Source: Halomonas campaniensis
GTDB lineage: Bacteria; Pseudomonadota; Gammaproteobacteria; Pseudomonadales; Halomonadaceae
Length of the DNA: 64,000 nt
Reading direction: 5' to 3'
Assembly: GCF_014193375.1 (NCBI RefSeq)
Contig: NZ_JACHZF010000006.1
Span: 109,176-173,175, forward strand
Each line of letters begins with the position of its first letter. Within the stretch, counting starts at the first letter, position 1. The notes below the pieces were generated by a model. That model was not told the DNA's origin and did no database searches. It saw only the letters and a program-made list of their open reading frames with translations. Both the position numbers and the translations under genes were made by a program. Shown here one piece after another: positions 1 through 7,096 of the stretch.

Positions 1-93
1 GGCCTTGAGCGTGTCCAGATCCTTGTAGTCGATCTGCTTCACGCCTTCAGCGGTGAAACGGCAGAACTTGCGGCGACGGAAAAAGCGTGCCAT
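1..93 (-). CDS. rpsR: 30S ribosomal protein S18 (partial, N-terminal part)
   Basis: The reverse strand begins [13 protein letters not shown] and continues into the window edge after about 31 codons. This is the conserved basic N-terminus of ribosomal protein S18, a small-subunit protein that binds 16S rRNA as a heterodimer with S6. It lies 33 bp downstream of rpsF in the same direction, the usual rpsF-rpsR operon. The 3' end lies outside the window, so only the N-terminal part can be checked. Confidence 0.93.
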   Translation of the reverse strand, partial: MARFFRRRKFCRFTAEGVKQIDYKDLDTLKA

Positions 94-126
94 GTAAAGA
101 CTCCTTCAGACGTGCGATGGGTGAGA

Positions 127-495
127 TCAGGCGGTTTCGGCGCGGGGCTTCTCGTCGCGACGGGCGCGCTTCTCTTCCGCCGGCTTCATCATCGGCGACG
201 CCTCGGTGATCGCTTCCTTGCAGCGCACCACCAGGCTGCGGATGATCGCGTCGTTGAAGCGGAAGATGTTCTCGATCTCGTCGAGGGTCTCGCCTTCGCA
301 CTCGACGTTCATCAGCACGTAGTGAGCCTTGTGGATCTTGTTGATCGGGTAGGCCAGGTGACGACGGCCCCAGTCCTCCAGGCGATGCACGGTGCCGCCG
401 TTCTCGGTGACGAGGCTGGTGTAGCGCTCGACCATGGCCGGAACCTGCTCGCTCTGGTCCGGATGGACCATGAACACGATTTCGTAGTGACGCAT
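127..495 (-). CDS. rpsF: 30S ribosomal protein S6
   Basis: This 122-residue protein begins [17 protein letters not shown], the hallmark S6 N-terminus, and has the S6 ferredoxin-like fold pattern, including a [11 protein letters not shown] segment near residue 50. S6 binds the central domain of 16S rRNA together with S18. The start ATG follows an AAGGAG Shine-Dalgarno sequence. It is the first gene of the rpsF-rpsR operon, with a good sigma70 promoter about 130 bp upstream and a structured leader between. Length is normal for the family (E. coli S6 is slightly longer because of its added glutamates). Confidence 0.98.
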   Translation of the reverse strand: MRHYEIVFMVHPDQSEQVPAMVERYTSLVTENGGTVHRLEDWGRRHLAYPINKIHKAHYVLMNVECEGETLDEIENIFRFNDAIIRSLVVRCKEAITEASPMMKPAEEKRARRDEKPRAETA

Positions 496-506
496 GGGAT
501 CTCCTT

Positions 507-537
507 GCGGTTTGGCAGCTTCCTCGACGAGGACCGC
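507..537 (-). promoter_or_regulatory. candidate S6:S18 autoregulatory leader structure
   Basis: Just upstream of the rpsF Shine-Dalgarno the transcript can form two stacked helices. The outer one is GCGGT/ACCGC and the inner one CCTC/GAGG with a GTC loop. A ten-base one-sided bulge, AAGCTGCCAA, separates them on the 3' side. S6:S18 leaders in other bacteria are hairpins with a conserved bulge that mimics the 16S rRNA site. The position and shape fit, but the exact consensus was not checked. Confidence 0.4.
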
Positions 538-624
538 GGTCGCTCGGGGGAAGCAAGGAGTGATTGTCGAAATGACATTGGCCGAAATAGCCGGCGCCCG
601 CTCGGCAGGCGAACGGGCGCAGGC

Positions 625-653
625 ATTCTAAAGAGTGGCAGACGACTTGGCAA
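625..653 (-). promoter_or_regulatory. sigma70-type promoter of rpsF-rpsR
   Basis: Read on the minus strand, a -35 of TTGCCA (648-653) is followed by a 17-bp spacer and a -10 of TAGAAT (625-630). Transcription would start near 618, exactly at a 7-bp stem (GCGCCCG/CGGGCGC, 594-620) that would form the 5' end of the rpsF mRNA. Confidence 0.7.
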
Positions 654-665
654 GCGCCAAGGGCT

Positions 666-1460
666 TCAGCCGCGGCGCTGCCGGACCGCCTCGAACAGGC
701 AGATGCCGGTCGCCACCGAGACGTTGAGGCTCGACACGCTGCCGGCCATGGGCAGCTTGACCAGGCCGTCGCAGGCCTCGCGGGTCAGGCGGCGCATGCC
801 CTTGCCCTCGGCGCCCATCACCAGCGCCGTGGGCCCGGTGAAATCGGCATCGAAGAGCAGCGTCTCGGCCTCGCCGGCGGTGCCGGTGATCCACACGCCG
901 AGCGCCTTGAGCTTCGCCATGGCACGGGCCAGGTTGGTGACCTGATAGACCGGCACGCTCTCGGCGGCCCCGCAGGCCACCTTGCGCACCGTGGCGTTGA
1001 GCGGCGCGGCCTTGTCCTTGGGCACGATCACCCCATGGACGCCGGCGGCGTCGGCGCTGCGCAGGCAGGCGCCGAAGTTGTGCACGTCGGTGATCCCGTC
1101 GAGCACCAGCAGCAGCGGCGGGGCCTCCAGAGGCCAGGCCTCCAGGCGAAACCACAGCGCGGCCTCGCTCTCGAAGGCCAGCGGGCGGGCGAAGGCCACG
1201 ATGCCCTGGTGAGACGCGCCCTGGGCCAGGCGGTCGAGGTCGTCTCGGGGCCGGCCCTGTACCCGGGCGCCGCCACGCCTGGCCGTCTCCACCAGCTCGG
1301 CGAGGCGGCTGCCGGCCGCGCCCTCCTGGACCCAGAGCTCCCGCGGAGTCTCGCCACGCTCGAGCAGGGCGCGCACCGCATGGACGCCGAACACGGCCTC
1401 GAGGCCGCCGGGGATGGCCGGCGTGGCGCCGGCGGCGCGGCGGGGTCGCTTCTGTTTCAT
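666..1460 (-). CDS. rlmB: 23S rRNA (guanosine-2'-O-)-methyltransferase RlmB
   Basis: This 264-residue SpoU-family (SPOUT) methyltransferase would methylate the ribose of G2251 in 23S rRNA using SAM. All three family motifs are visible: N128-F-G-A-C-L-R134 in motif 1, MGAEGKG (215-221) in motif 2 and the SLNVSVA segment (244-250) that forms the knotted cofactor site. An N-terminal RNA-binding substrate domain precedes them. The ATG at 1460 has a GGAAG Shine-Dalgarno and gives the standard length. It lies directly downstream of rnr in the same direction, a conserved rnr-rlmB pair. Confidence 0.95.
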   Translation of the reverse strand: MKQKRPRRAAGATPAIPGGLEAVFGVHAVRALLERGETPRELWVQEGAAGSRLAELVETARRGGARVQGRPRDDLDRLAQGASHQGIVAFARPLAFESEAALWFRLEAWPLEAPPLLLVLDGITDVHNFGACLRSADAAGVHGVIVPKDKAAPLNATVRKVACGAAESVPVYQVTNLARAMAKLKALGVWITGTAGEAETLLFDADFTGPTALVMGAEGKGMRRLTREACDGLVKLPMAGSVSSLNVSVATGICLFEAVRQRRG

Positions 1461-1489
1461 GTCATTCTTCCACGCGTGAGAACGAGCAA

Positions 1490-1515
1490 GGCGCCGGCGG
1501 CAGGCCGCCGGCGCC
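1490..1515 (-). terminator. hairpin between rnr and rlmB
   Basis: An 11-bp perfect GC stem (1490-1500 with 1505-1515) has a four-base loop just after the rnr stop codon. Only TT plus scattered T residues follow on the minus strand. It may be an attenuating or mRNA-stabilising hairpin rather than a full terminator, since rlmB follows immediately. Confidence 0.45.
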
Positions 1516-1539
1516 CCTCGGGGTCGGGTCAGGGATCGC

Positions 1540-3951
1540 TCAGCGGCGCGAGCGACGCCGCCGGCCGCCGCGTTTCCTGCCGTCGCCCTCCTCCGCCTTG
1601 GCCGCCGGGGCGGCCTCGGCCTTGGGCGGCTTGCCCCCGGCCCGGGCACGCCCCCTGTCGGGGGCGTCGTCCACGGCACGGCGACGGCGCGGGGTGCGCT
1701 TGGGCCGCGGCTTGTCGTCGGCCAGGGCGAAGTCGATCTTGCGGTCGTCGAGGTCGACGCGGGCCACCTGCACGGTGACGCCATCGCCCAGGCGGTAGCT
1801 CATGCCCGAGCGCTCGCCCTTGAGGCGGTGCTTCTCCGGCTCGTAGTGGTAGTAGTCGGAGGGCAGCGAGGTGACGTGCACCAGCCCCTCCACATAGACC
1901 TCGTCGAGGCGCACGAAGATGCCGAACTGGGTCACCGAGGCGATGGTGCCGTCGAAGACCTCGCCCAGCTTGTCGGACATGAACTCGCACTTGAGCCAGT
2001 CCTCCACGTCGCGGGTGGCATCGTCGGCGCGGCGCTCGGTCATCGAGCAGTGCTCGCCGAGCTCGAGCATCTGCTCGAAGGTGTAGGGCGCCCACTTGCT
2101 CGGCGGCTCCACCTTGGCATCGTCGGCGCGCAGCACCGTGGCGGTCTGACGCGGGCCGCGGATCACCGAGCGGATGGCGCGGTGCACCAGCAGGTCGGGG
2201 TAGCGGCGGATCGGCGAGGTGAAGTGGGCGTAGGCCGGGTAGGCCAGGCCGAAGTGGCCATCGTTCTGGGGCGAGTAGATCGCACGACTCATGGAGCGCA
2301 GCATCACCGTCTGGATCACGTCGGTGTCGGGGCGGTCCTTGATGACTTCGGCCAGCTCCCGGTAGTCCTGGGGGCTGGGATCATCGCCGCCGCCCAGCGA
2401 GAGACCCAGCTCGGCGAGGAACAGCCGCAGCTTGTCGAGGCGCTCCGGGGAGGGCTTCTCGTGGATGCGGTAGAGCGCCGGCAGGTCATGCTTGTCGAGG
2501 AACCGGGCGGTGGCCACGTTGGCCGCCAGCATGCACTCCTCGATGATCTTGTGGGCATCGTTGCGGCTGCGCGGGACGATCTTCTCGATCTTGCGCTCGT
2601 CGTTGAAGACGATGGCCGTCTCGGTGGTCTCGAAGTCGATGGCCCCGCGGGCCTCGCGGGCCTCGCGCAGCACCCGGTAGAGGGCGTGCAGGTTCTTCAG
2701 CGACGGCACCAGCTCGCGATGCTCCTCGCGCAGGGCATCGCCGGCCGGGTCCTCCTCGTCGAGGATCGCCGCCACCTTGTTGTAGGTGAGCCGGGCATGG
2801 GACTGGAATACCGCCTCGTAGAAGCGGTAGCGGCTGATGGTGCCGCTCTGGGAGATGTTCATCTCGCAGACCAGCGCCAGCCGGTCGACGGCCGGGTTCA
2901 GCGAGCAGAGGCCGTTGGAGAGCAGCTCCGGCAGCATCGGCACCACCTGCCCGGGGAAGTAGACCGAGTTGCCGCGGCGGATCGCCTCCTGGTCCAGGGC
3001 ACTGCCCGGCCGCACATAGTGGGAGACGTCGGCGATGGCCACCAGCAGCTTCCAGCTGCCGGACTTGGTCTTCCATGCGCAGACGGCATCGTCGAAGTCC
3101 TTGGCGCTCTCGTCGTCGATGGTCACCAGCGGCACGTCGCGCAGGTCGATGCGGCGATGCTTGTCGTCCTCGACCACCTCGGCGGACATGCCGGCGATCT
3201 GGTCATGGACCTCGGGCGGGAACTCCGCGGGGATCTCGTAGCTGCGGATGGCGATGTCAATCTCCATCCCGGGATCCATGCGCTCGCCCAGCACCTCGAC
3301 CACCTCGCCCACCGGCTGCACCCGGGTCTCGGGCTGCTGGACGATCTTCGCCGAGATCACCTGGCCATCCTTCGCCCCGCCGCAGGCGCTGTGCGGGATG
3401 ATCACCTCCTGGGTGATGCGCGGGTTCTCCGGGATCAGCACGCCGAACTCGGGGGTGTTCTCACGATAGACGCCGACGATGGTCTGGGTGTTGTGAGAGA
3501 GCACCTCGGCGATGGTGGCCTCGTCGCGGCCGCGGCGGTCGCGACCGCTGACGCGCACCAGCACGTAGTCGCCGTGGAAGGCGCGACGCATCTGCCGGGG
3601 GGGCAGCACCAGATCGGGCTTCTTGCCGTCCTCGCGGATCAGGAAGCCGAAACCGTCACGGTGGCCGAGCACCTTGCCACGGATCAGGTCGAGCTTGTCG
3701 ATCAGCGCATAGGCCCCGGCGCGGTTGCGCAGCACCTGGCCATCACGCTCCATGGCGGCCAGGCGGCGACGCACCGCCTCCTGGAGTTCCTCGTCGTCGA
3801 GGCCCAGCATTCGACTCATGGCCTCGTGGGTGATCGGCTTGCCGACCTCCTCGAGCCGGGCGAGCAGGTACTCGCGACTGGGGGCGGGGTTGTCGTACTT
3901 GTGGGCCTCGCGGCTGGCGTGCGGGTCGTCGCTGAGCGTCCAGTGGGTCAT
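1540..3951 (-). CDS. rnr: ribonuclease R
   Basis: This 803-residue 3'-5' exoribonuclease of the RNB family degrades structured RNA and takes part in tmRNA quality control. Domains in order: an N-terminal winged helix (about 25-90), two cold-shock domains (about 90-240), the RNB catalytic domain with the metal-binding DDESAKDFDD block at 279-288 and the CSLNP-AVDRLA segment, then a C-terminal S1 domain and a Lys/Arg-rich tail. The start at 3951 gives the usual N-terminus and has an AAGGA sequence upstream. Open frame continues further upstream, but the extension has no family similarity. Confidence 0.97.
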   Translation of the reverse strand: MTHWTLSDDPHASREAHKYDNPAPSREYLLARLEEVGKPITHEAMSRMLGLDDEELQEAVRRRLAAMERDGQVLRNRAGAYALIDKLDLIRGKVLGHRDGFGFLIREDGKKPDLVLPPRQMRRAFHGDYVLVRVSGRDRRGRDEATIAEVLSHNTQTIVGVYRENTPEFGVLIPENPRITQEVIIPHSACGGAKDGQVISAKIVQQPETRVQPVGEVVEVLGERMDPGMEIDIAIRSYEIPAEFPPEVHDQIAGMSAEVVEDDKHRRIDLRDVPLVTIDDESAKDFDDAVCAWKTKSGSWKLLVAIADVSHYVRPGSALDQEAIRRGNSVYFPGQVVPMLPELLSNGLCSLNPAVDRLALVCEMNISQSGTISRYRFYEAVFQSHARLTYNKVAAILDEEDPAGDALREEHRELVPSLKNLHALYRVLREAREARGAIDFETTETAIVFNDERKIEKIVPRSRNDAHKIIEECMLAANVATARFLDKHDLPALYRIHEKPSPERLDKLRLFLAELGLSLGGGDDPSPQDYRELAEVIKDRPDTDVIQTVMLRSMSRAIYSPQNDGHFGLAYPAYAHFTSPIRRYPDLLVHRAIRSVIRGPRQTATVLRADDAKVEPPSKWAPYTFEQMLELGEHCSMTERRADDATRDVEDWLKCEFMSDKLGEVFDGTIASVTQFGIFVRLDEVYVEGLVHVTSLPSDYYHYEPEKHRLKGERSGMSYRLGDGVTVQVARVDLDDRKIDFALADDKPRPKRTPRRRRAVDDAPDRGRARAGGKPPKAEAAPAAKAEEGDGRKRGGRRRRSRR

Positions 3952-4144
3952 GCGTTGAGCATCCTTGGCAGGGTCGGGGACGGCAGGAGAGAGAGGGCGC
4001 ACGAGCGCCGCGGGCATGGGATCTTGCTGATAAGGTCTATTGTCATGGCCGCAGTATAGCGCCGCGGGCGCCACCACCCAACCTCGGCATGCGCCGGCGG
4101 CGCCGGAAGCGGGCAAAAAAATCCGCACCGCCACCCCTTCCCTC

Positions 4145-4172
4145 TTGCAATGGCGCCGAAAACGGGTACCAT
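4145..4172 (+). promoter_or_regulatory. probable promoter of the tRNA-Leu cluster
   Basis: A -35 of TTGCAA (4145-4150) and a -10 of TACCAT (4167-4172) are separated by 16 bp and lie just upstream of the first mature tRNA end at 4184. The -10 is weak, as is common for tRNA promoters with GC-rich discriminators. Confidence 0.5.
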
Positions 4173-4183
4173 ACGCCTCGCCT

Positions 4184-4270
4184 GCCCAGATGGCGGAATT
4201 GGTAGACGCGCTAGCTTCAGGTGCTAGTGTCCTTACGGACGTGGAGGTTCAAGTCCTCTTCTGGGCACCA
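4184..4270 (+). tRNA. tRNA-Leu (CAG), copy 1
   Basis: An 87-nt class II tRNA with encoded CCA. The anticodon stem CTAGC/GCTAG encloses the loop TTCAGGT, giving anticodon CAG for the CUG codon. The long variable arm is typical of tRNA-Leu. The acceptor stem ends with an A-T pair (GCCCAGA/TCTGGGC), unlike copies 2 and 3. Confidence 0.98.
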
Positions 4271-4343
4271 TCGACATACCGCCATGGCGGTATGTCCGGG
4301 AGGCAACTCCCAGGCTCTTTGTCAGCTCGAATCGCTCGTGTTC

Positions 4344-4430
4344 GCCCAGGTGGCGGAATTGGTAGACGCGCTAGCTTCAGGTGCTAGTGTCCTTACGGAC
4401 GTGGAGGTTCAAGTCCTCTCCTGGGCACCA
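4344..4430 (+). tRNA. tRNA-Leu (CAG), copy 2
   Basis: 87 nt with CCA and anticodon CAG. It differs from copy 1 by a compensatory acceptor-stem change (GCCCAGG/CCTGGGC). Spacing to copy 1 is 73 bp, so the three genes are probably one transcript. Confidence 0.98.
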
Positions 4431-4474
4431 TCATCCGCGGGATGATGCCGGCGAACACGACGACAGCATGATGC

Positions 4475-4561
4475 GCCCAGGTGGCGGAATTGGTAGACGC
4501 GCTAGCTTCAGGTGCTAGTATCCTTACGGATGTGGAGGTTCAAGTCCTCTCCTGGGCACCA
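4475..4561 (+). tRNA. tRNA-Leu (CAG), copy 3
   Basis: 87 nt with CCA and anticodon CAG. It has the copy 2 acceptor stem but a compensated variable-arm pair: TATCC/GGATG instead of TGTCC/GGACG. It is followed by a terminator at 4608. Confidence 0.98.
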
Positions 4562-4607
4562 TTTCCGCGTCATGCAGAGCAGACACAGCCAGCCCGGACA
4601 CTCGAAG

Positions 4608-4633
4608 GCCGCGACGATGATCGCGGCTTTTTT
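4608..4633 (+). terminator. rho-independent terminator of the tRNA-Leu cluster
   Basis: A GCCGCGA/TCGCGGC stem with a six-base loop is followed directly by six T residues (4628-4633). Confidence 0.9.
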
Positions 4634-4662
4634 GTGCCCGCGATTTGCCCCTCGCCCGCCGC

Positions 4663-5532
4663 TCAGAAGCGTGACGGCAGCCGGGCCACCTCCTCCAGCG
4701 CCCAGCCGCGGGTCACCACCTGCCCCTCCAGCACCTCGGCGCTGGCCTCCGGCAGGTTCGGGAAGAAGTCGAGTCCGGTTCGCGCCTCCACCTCGTCGAT
4801 GCTCACCAGGTAGTCGTCGAGCGGCTCGTCGCCGCGCACCTCCTGGGGCATGAGGAAGGCCAGCGCCATGGGCGGTTCCGACGGCACCACGAGGATCTTG
4901 TAGAAGGCCTCGGGCACCTCCACGAACCCGACCCGGTTGAGGACGTTGTCGCGGAAAGGCGCCGGGAACACCGGCCCGGTGATCACCTGCAGCTCGCCGA
5001 AGCGTGGCACGAAGTGGTCCATCACCGCCGCCTCCAGCCGCTGCCACAGGCGACGGTTGAGGTCGGGCCGCTGGGGCGTCATGTTGCTCATGAAGAAGGT
5101 GTCTTGCTGAGCCTGTCGCCCGTGAACCGCGGCGATGGCGTAGTTCGGCGCCAGGTGGCCGCGGTCGTAACCGCTGCCGGCGTAGTGGTCGGTGCCGATC
5201 GGCCACAGGGTCCGCCAGTCGCGCTGGAAGTTCGGTCGCGGCCCTGCGCGCGGATCCTCCACCGCCTCCAGCCGGTAGCTGACCCACAGCGGATTGACCC
5301 GCACGTCGGACCAGCCCACCAGGAAGCCGTCGTTGCGCAGCACCCGATGGAAGTGCAGGGGGGTGAGGGCCTGCCACTCGGGCACGCCCATCCACACCAG
5401 CTGGTCGCGCACCTGGCGCTCCTGGCCGTACCAGAGCCCCGAGGCCACCACCACGAACAGCAGCGAGACCCCGAGGCCTCGCGCCTGGCGGCGCCAGCGG
5501 GAGATGAGGGAAGGTCGTCGGCGTCTCGCCAT
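4663..5532 (-). CDS. membrane-anchored DNA/RNA non-specific endonuclease (NUC1 family)
   Basis: This 289-residue protein of the Serratia nuclease/NUC1 beta-beta-alpha-metal family would cleave DNA and RNA with a magnesium ion. The active-site block DRGHLAPN is at 123-130 (catalytic His126), followed by a MSNMTPQ segment (148-154) and the metal-site Asn region near 159. A basic N-terminus followed by one hydrophobic stretch (about 20-36) without a clear signal-peptidase site suggests a membrane anchor with the nuclease facing the periplasm. No immunity gene or secretion system lies next to it, so a toxin role is not supported. Scavenging of nucleic acid or envelope nuclease activity is an inference. 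Confidence 0.85.
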   Translation of the reverse strand: MARRRRPSLISRWRRQARGLGVSLLFVVVASGLWYGQERQVRDQLVWMGVPEWQALTPLHFHRVLRNDGFLVGWSDVRVNPLWVSYRLEAVEDPRAGPRPNFQRDWRTLWPIGTDHYAGSGYDRGHLAPNYAIAAVHGRQAQQDTFFMSNMTPQRPDLNRRLWQRLEAAVMDHFVPRFGELQVITGPVFPAPFRDNVLNRVGFVEVPEAFYKILVVPSEPPMALAFLMPQEVRGDEPLDDYLVSIDEVEARTGLDFFPNLPEASAEVLEGQVVTRGWALEEVARLPSRF

Positions 5533-5576
5533 CCTTGCGCGATCCTGTCCTGTGGAGAAGCGTCCATCAATGACGC

Positions 5577-5600
5577 GGCGCCTCCCGCAAGGGAGGCGCC
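5577..5600 (-). terminator. strong hairpin between the RAM-domain gene and the nuclease gene
   Basis: A perfect 10-bp inverted repeat (5577-5586 with 5591-5600) has a four-base loop. No T run follows on either strand, so termination is uncertain; it may protect the upstream mRNA end. Confidence 0.4.
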
Positions 5601-5622
5601 GGTCGGCGGGAAGGGGGTCGGG

Positions 5623-5898
5623 CTACCAGCCCAGCGAGAACATGGTCTCCAGATCGTGACGGGAGTGCACCTGCATGGCATTGAGGGTCTCGGTGTCGCG
5701 GATCCCCTCCACGGCGTTGAGCCGCTCGGTGACCAGCTCAGCCAGGCTCTCGAAGTCGCGGGTACGGGCGATCGCCACCAGGTCATAGCGCCCGCAGGTG
5801 GAGTAGACCTCGCTGATCCCCTCCACGTCGGCCAGGCGCTCGGCCACCGCCTTGACCTGGCCCTTCTCGGCATTGATCAGGATCACGGCATTCTGCAT
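5623..5898 (-). CDS. stand-alone Lrp/AsnC effector-binding (RAM) domain protein
   Basis: The protein has 91 residues and consists only of the alpha-beta RAM/AsnC_trans_reg domain: N-terminal VILINAEKG strand, a central STCGRYDLVA segment (33-42) and a second RT-DFESLAELV helix. The DNA-binding helix-turn-helix of full-length Lrp/AsnC proteins is absent. Such single-domain proteins form oligomers that bind amino acids or related ligands in known structures; its ligand here is unknown. The start has an AGGGGAGAG Shine-Dalgarno. The gene is on its own, upstream of the nuclease gene. Confidence 0.85.
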   Translation of the reverse strand: MQNAVILINAEKGQVKAVAERLADVEGISEVYSTCGRYDLVAIARTRDFESLAELVTERLNAVEGIRDTETLNAMQVHSRHDLETMFSLGW

Positions 5899-6005
5899 CG
5901 GGCTCTCCCCTGCTCCAGAGTTTCACGTTCATCGATGGTGGCCGGTGGCCGGCCACCGGCAGTGGCGCGAGTATAGCAGCGCCGGGCGCTCGGCAGAATC
6001 ACGGC

Positions 6006-6473
6006 TCAGCCGGGCAGGCTGCCCTCCAGCTCGAGCAGTCGCCGCTTGAGCGCCAGCCCGCCGCTGTAGCCCCCCAGGCCATCGGCCGCCACCACCCGAT
6101 GGCAGGGGATCAGCAGCGGCAGCGGGTTGGCCCCGTTGGCCGTGCCGATGGCGCGAGCGGCCCCCTCGCGACCGATCCGGCGCGCCAGCTCGCCGTAGGT
6201 CCGGGTCTCGCCCCAGGGGATGCGCAGCAGGGCGGCCCAGACCTGGCGCTGGAAGTCGCTGCCCCCGGGGGCCAGCGGCAGGCTGAAGCTGCGCCGCCGG
6301 CCGGCCAGGTAGGCCAGCAGCTGGTCACGGGCCTCGGCCAGGGCATCGTCGTCCCGGCGCGCCGACTCCGGGTCGGCCAGGCCATCCGCGGCGAGACGGA
6401 GTTCGCGCAGGCCCTCCCCATCGGCCAACAGCAGCAGTTCGTCGATCGGCGAGGCAAAACGGGTGAAGATCAT
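6006..6473 (-). CDS. ogt: methylated-DNA--[protein]-cysteine S-methyltransferase
   Basis: This 155-residue suicide enzyme removes O6-alkyl groups from guanine (and O4-alkyl from thymine) by transfer to its own cysteine. The active-site motif PCHRVV is present with Cys124, preceded by the NGANPLPLLI helix and a TYGELARRIG DNA-recognition helix (about 92-101). There is no Ada regulatory domain, so it is Ogt-type and constitutive. The ATG at 6473 follows an AGGAGAG ribosome-binding site. It appears monocistronic and diverges from the HiPIP gene. Confidence 0.94.
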   Translation of the reverse strand: MIFTRFASPIDELLLLADGEGLRELRLAADGLADPESARRDDDALAEARDQLLAYLAGRRRSFSLPLAPGGSDFQRQVWAALLRIPWGETRTYGELARRIGREGAARAIGTANGANPLPLLIPCHRVVAADGLGGYSGGLALKRRLLELEGSLPG

Positions 6474-6674
6474 CGGCTCTCCTGGGCTCCGGCATGCCGC
6501 GCGACAGATTGCCGCACGGCGAATGGCTGGATCGCATCGCTAGGGTCACTCTACTACCATAGAGCAGCGAACTCCCGGGGACAGCCCCTGTCGGAGCAAG
6601 AGGTGGCTGACCACCCGCCAGAAGCGAAAGAAGAACAGGAATCGTTCCTGAACCCGTGACGAAAAGGAGATCCC

Positions 6675-6989
6675 ATGGCCAATCAGAGCCGTCGTGACTT
6701 CATGCGCACCAGCCTGCTGGGCCTCGCCGCCCTGCCGCTGGGTGCCGGCATCCTCTCCAAGACCGCCTTCGCCCAGGACCTGCCGCGCCTCGATCCGAGC
6801 GCCGACCAGGCCCAGGCCCTGAACTACGTCGAGGACGCCGCCGACGCCGCCGATCACCCGGCCTACGAGGAGGGCGAGCGCTGCGACAACTGCATGTTCT
6901 TCCAGGCCGATAGCGAAGGCTGCCAGCTCTTCCCGCAGAACAGCGTCGAGCCGGCCGGCTGGTGCCAGTCCTGGACCGCCCAGGCCTGA
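6675..6989 (+). CDS. high-potential iron-sulfur protein (HiPIP), Tat-exported
   Basis: This 104-residue precursor has a twin-arginine signal (SRRDFM at 5-10, hydrophobic core to about 28) and a probable cleavage after AFA at 33. The mature part has the four cluster cysteines C70, C73, C83 and C97 in the HiPIP order, binding one [4Fe-4S] cluster at high potential. HiPIPs are small periplasmic electron carriers in photosynthetic and respiratory chains of halophilic and purple bacteria. A role in donating electrons to a terminal oxidase such as the cbb3 enzyme encoded 9 kb away is plausible but inferred. The start follows an AAAAGGAG site. Confidence 0.95.
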   Translation: MANQSRRDFMRTSLLGLAALPLGAGILSKTAFAQDLPRLDPSADQAQALNYVEDAADAADHPAYEEGERCDNCMFFQADSEGCQLFPQNSVEPAGWCQSWTAQA

Positions 6990-7039
6990 GACCCGGCGCA
7001 TCGCCCCGTCCTGCCCGACGGCGGCGATTCGTCAACCCG

Positions 7040-7067
7040 CGAGACCCGCGCCACGGCGCGGGTCTCG
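7040..7067. terminator. inverted repeat between convergent HiPIP and spoVR genes
   Basis: A 12-13 bp near-perfect GC stem (7040-7052 with 7055-7067) sits between the two convergent stop codons and can serve both directions. No clear T run is visible. Confidence 0.5.
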
Positions 7068-7096
7068 TGCGTCTGGGGCCGGCGTACCGGCGAACG

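Noticed and set aside
1828..4059. 743-codon open frame antisense to rnr
   Set aside because: Its His/Val/Leu-rich low-complexity product mirrors GC-rich codons of rnr; no family features. The same applies to long antisense frames over fadH, aceE, the symporter and crbS.
4040..4813. Open frames reading MAELVDALASGAS
   Set aside because: They are translations of the tRNA-Leu genes, a well-known annotation artefact.
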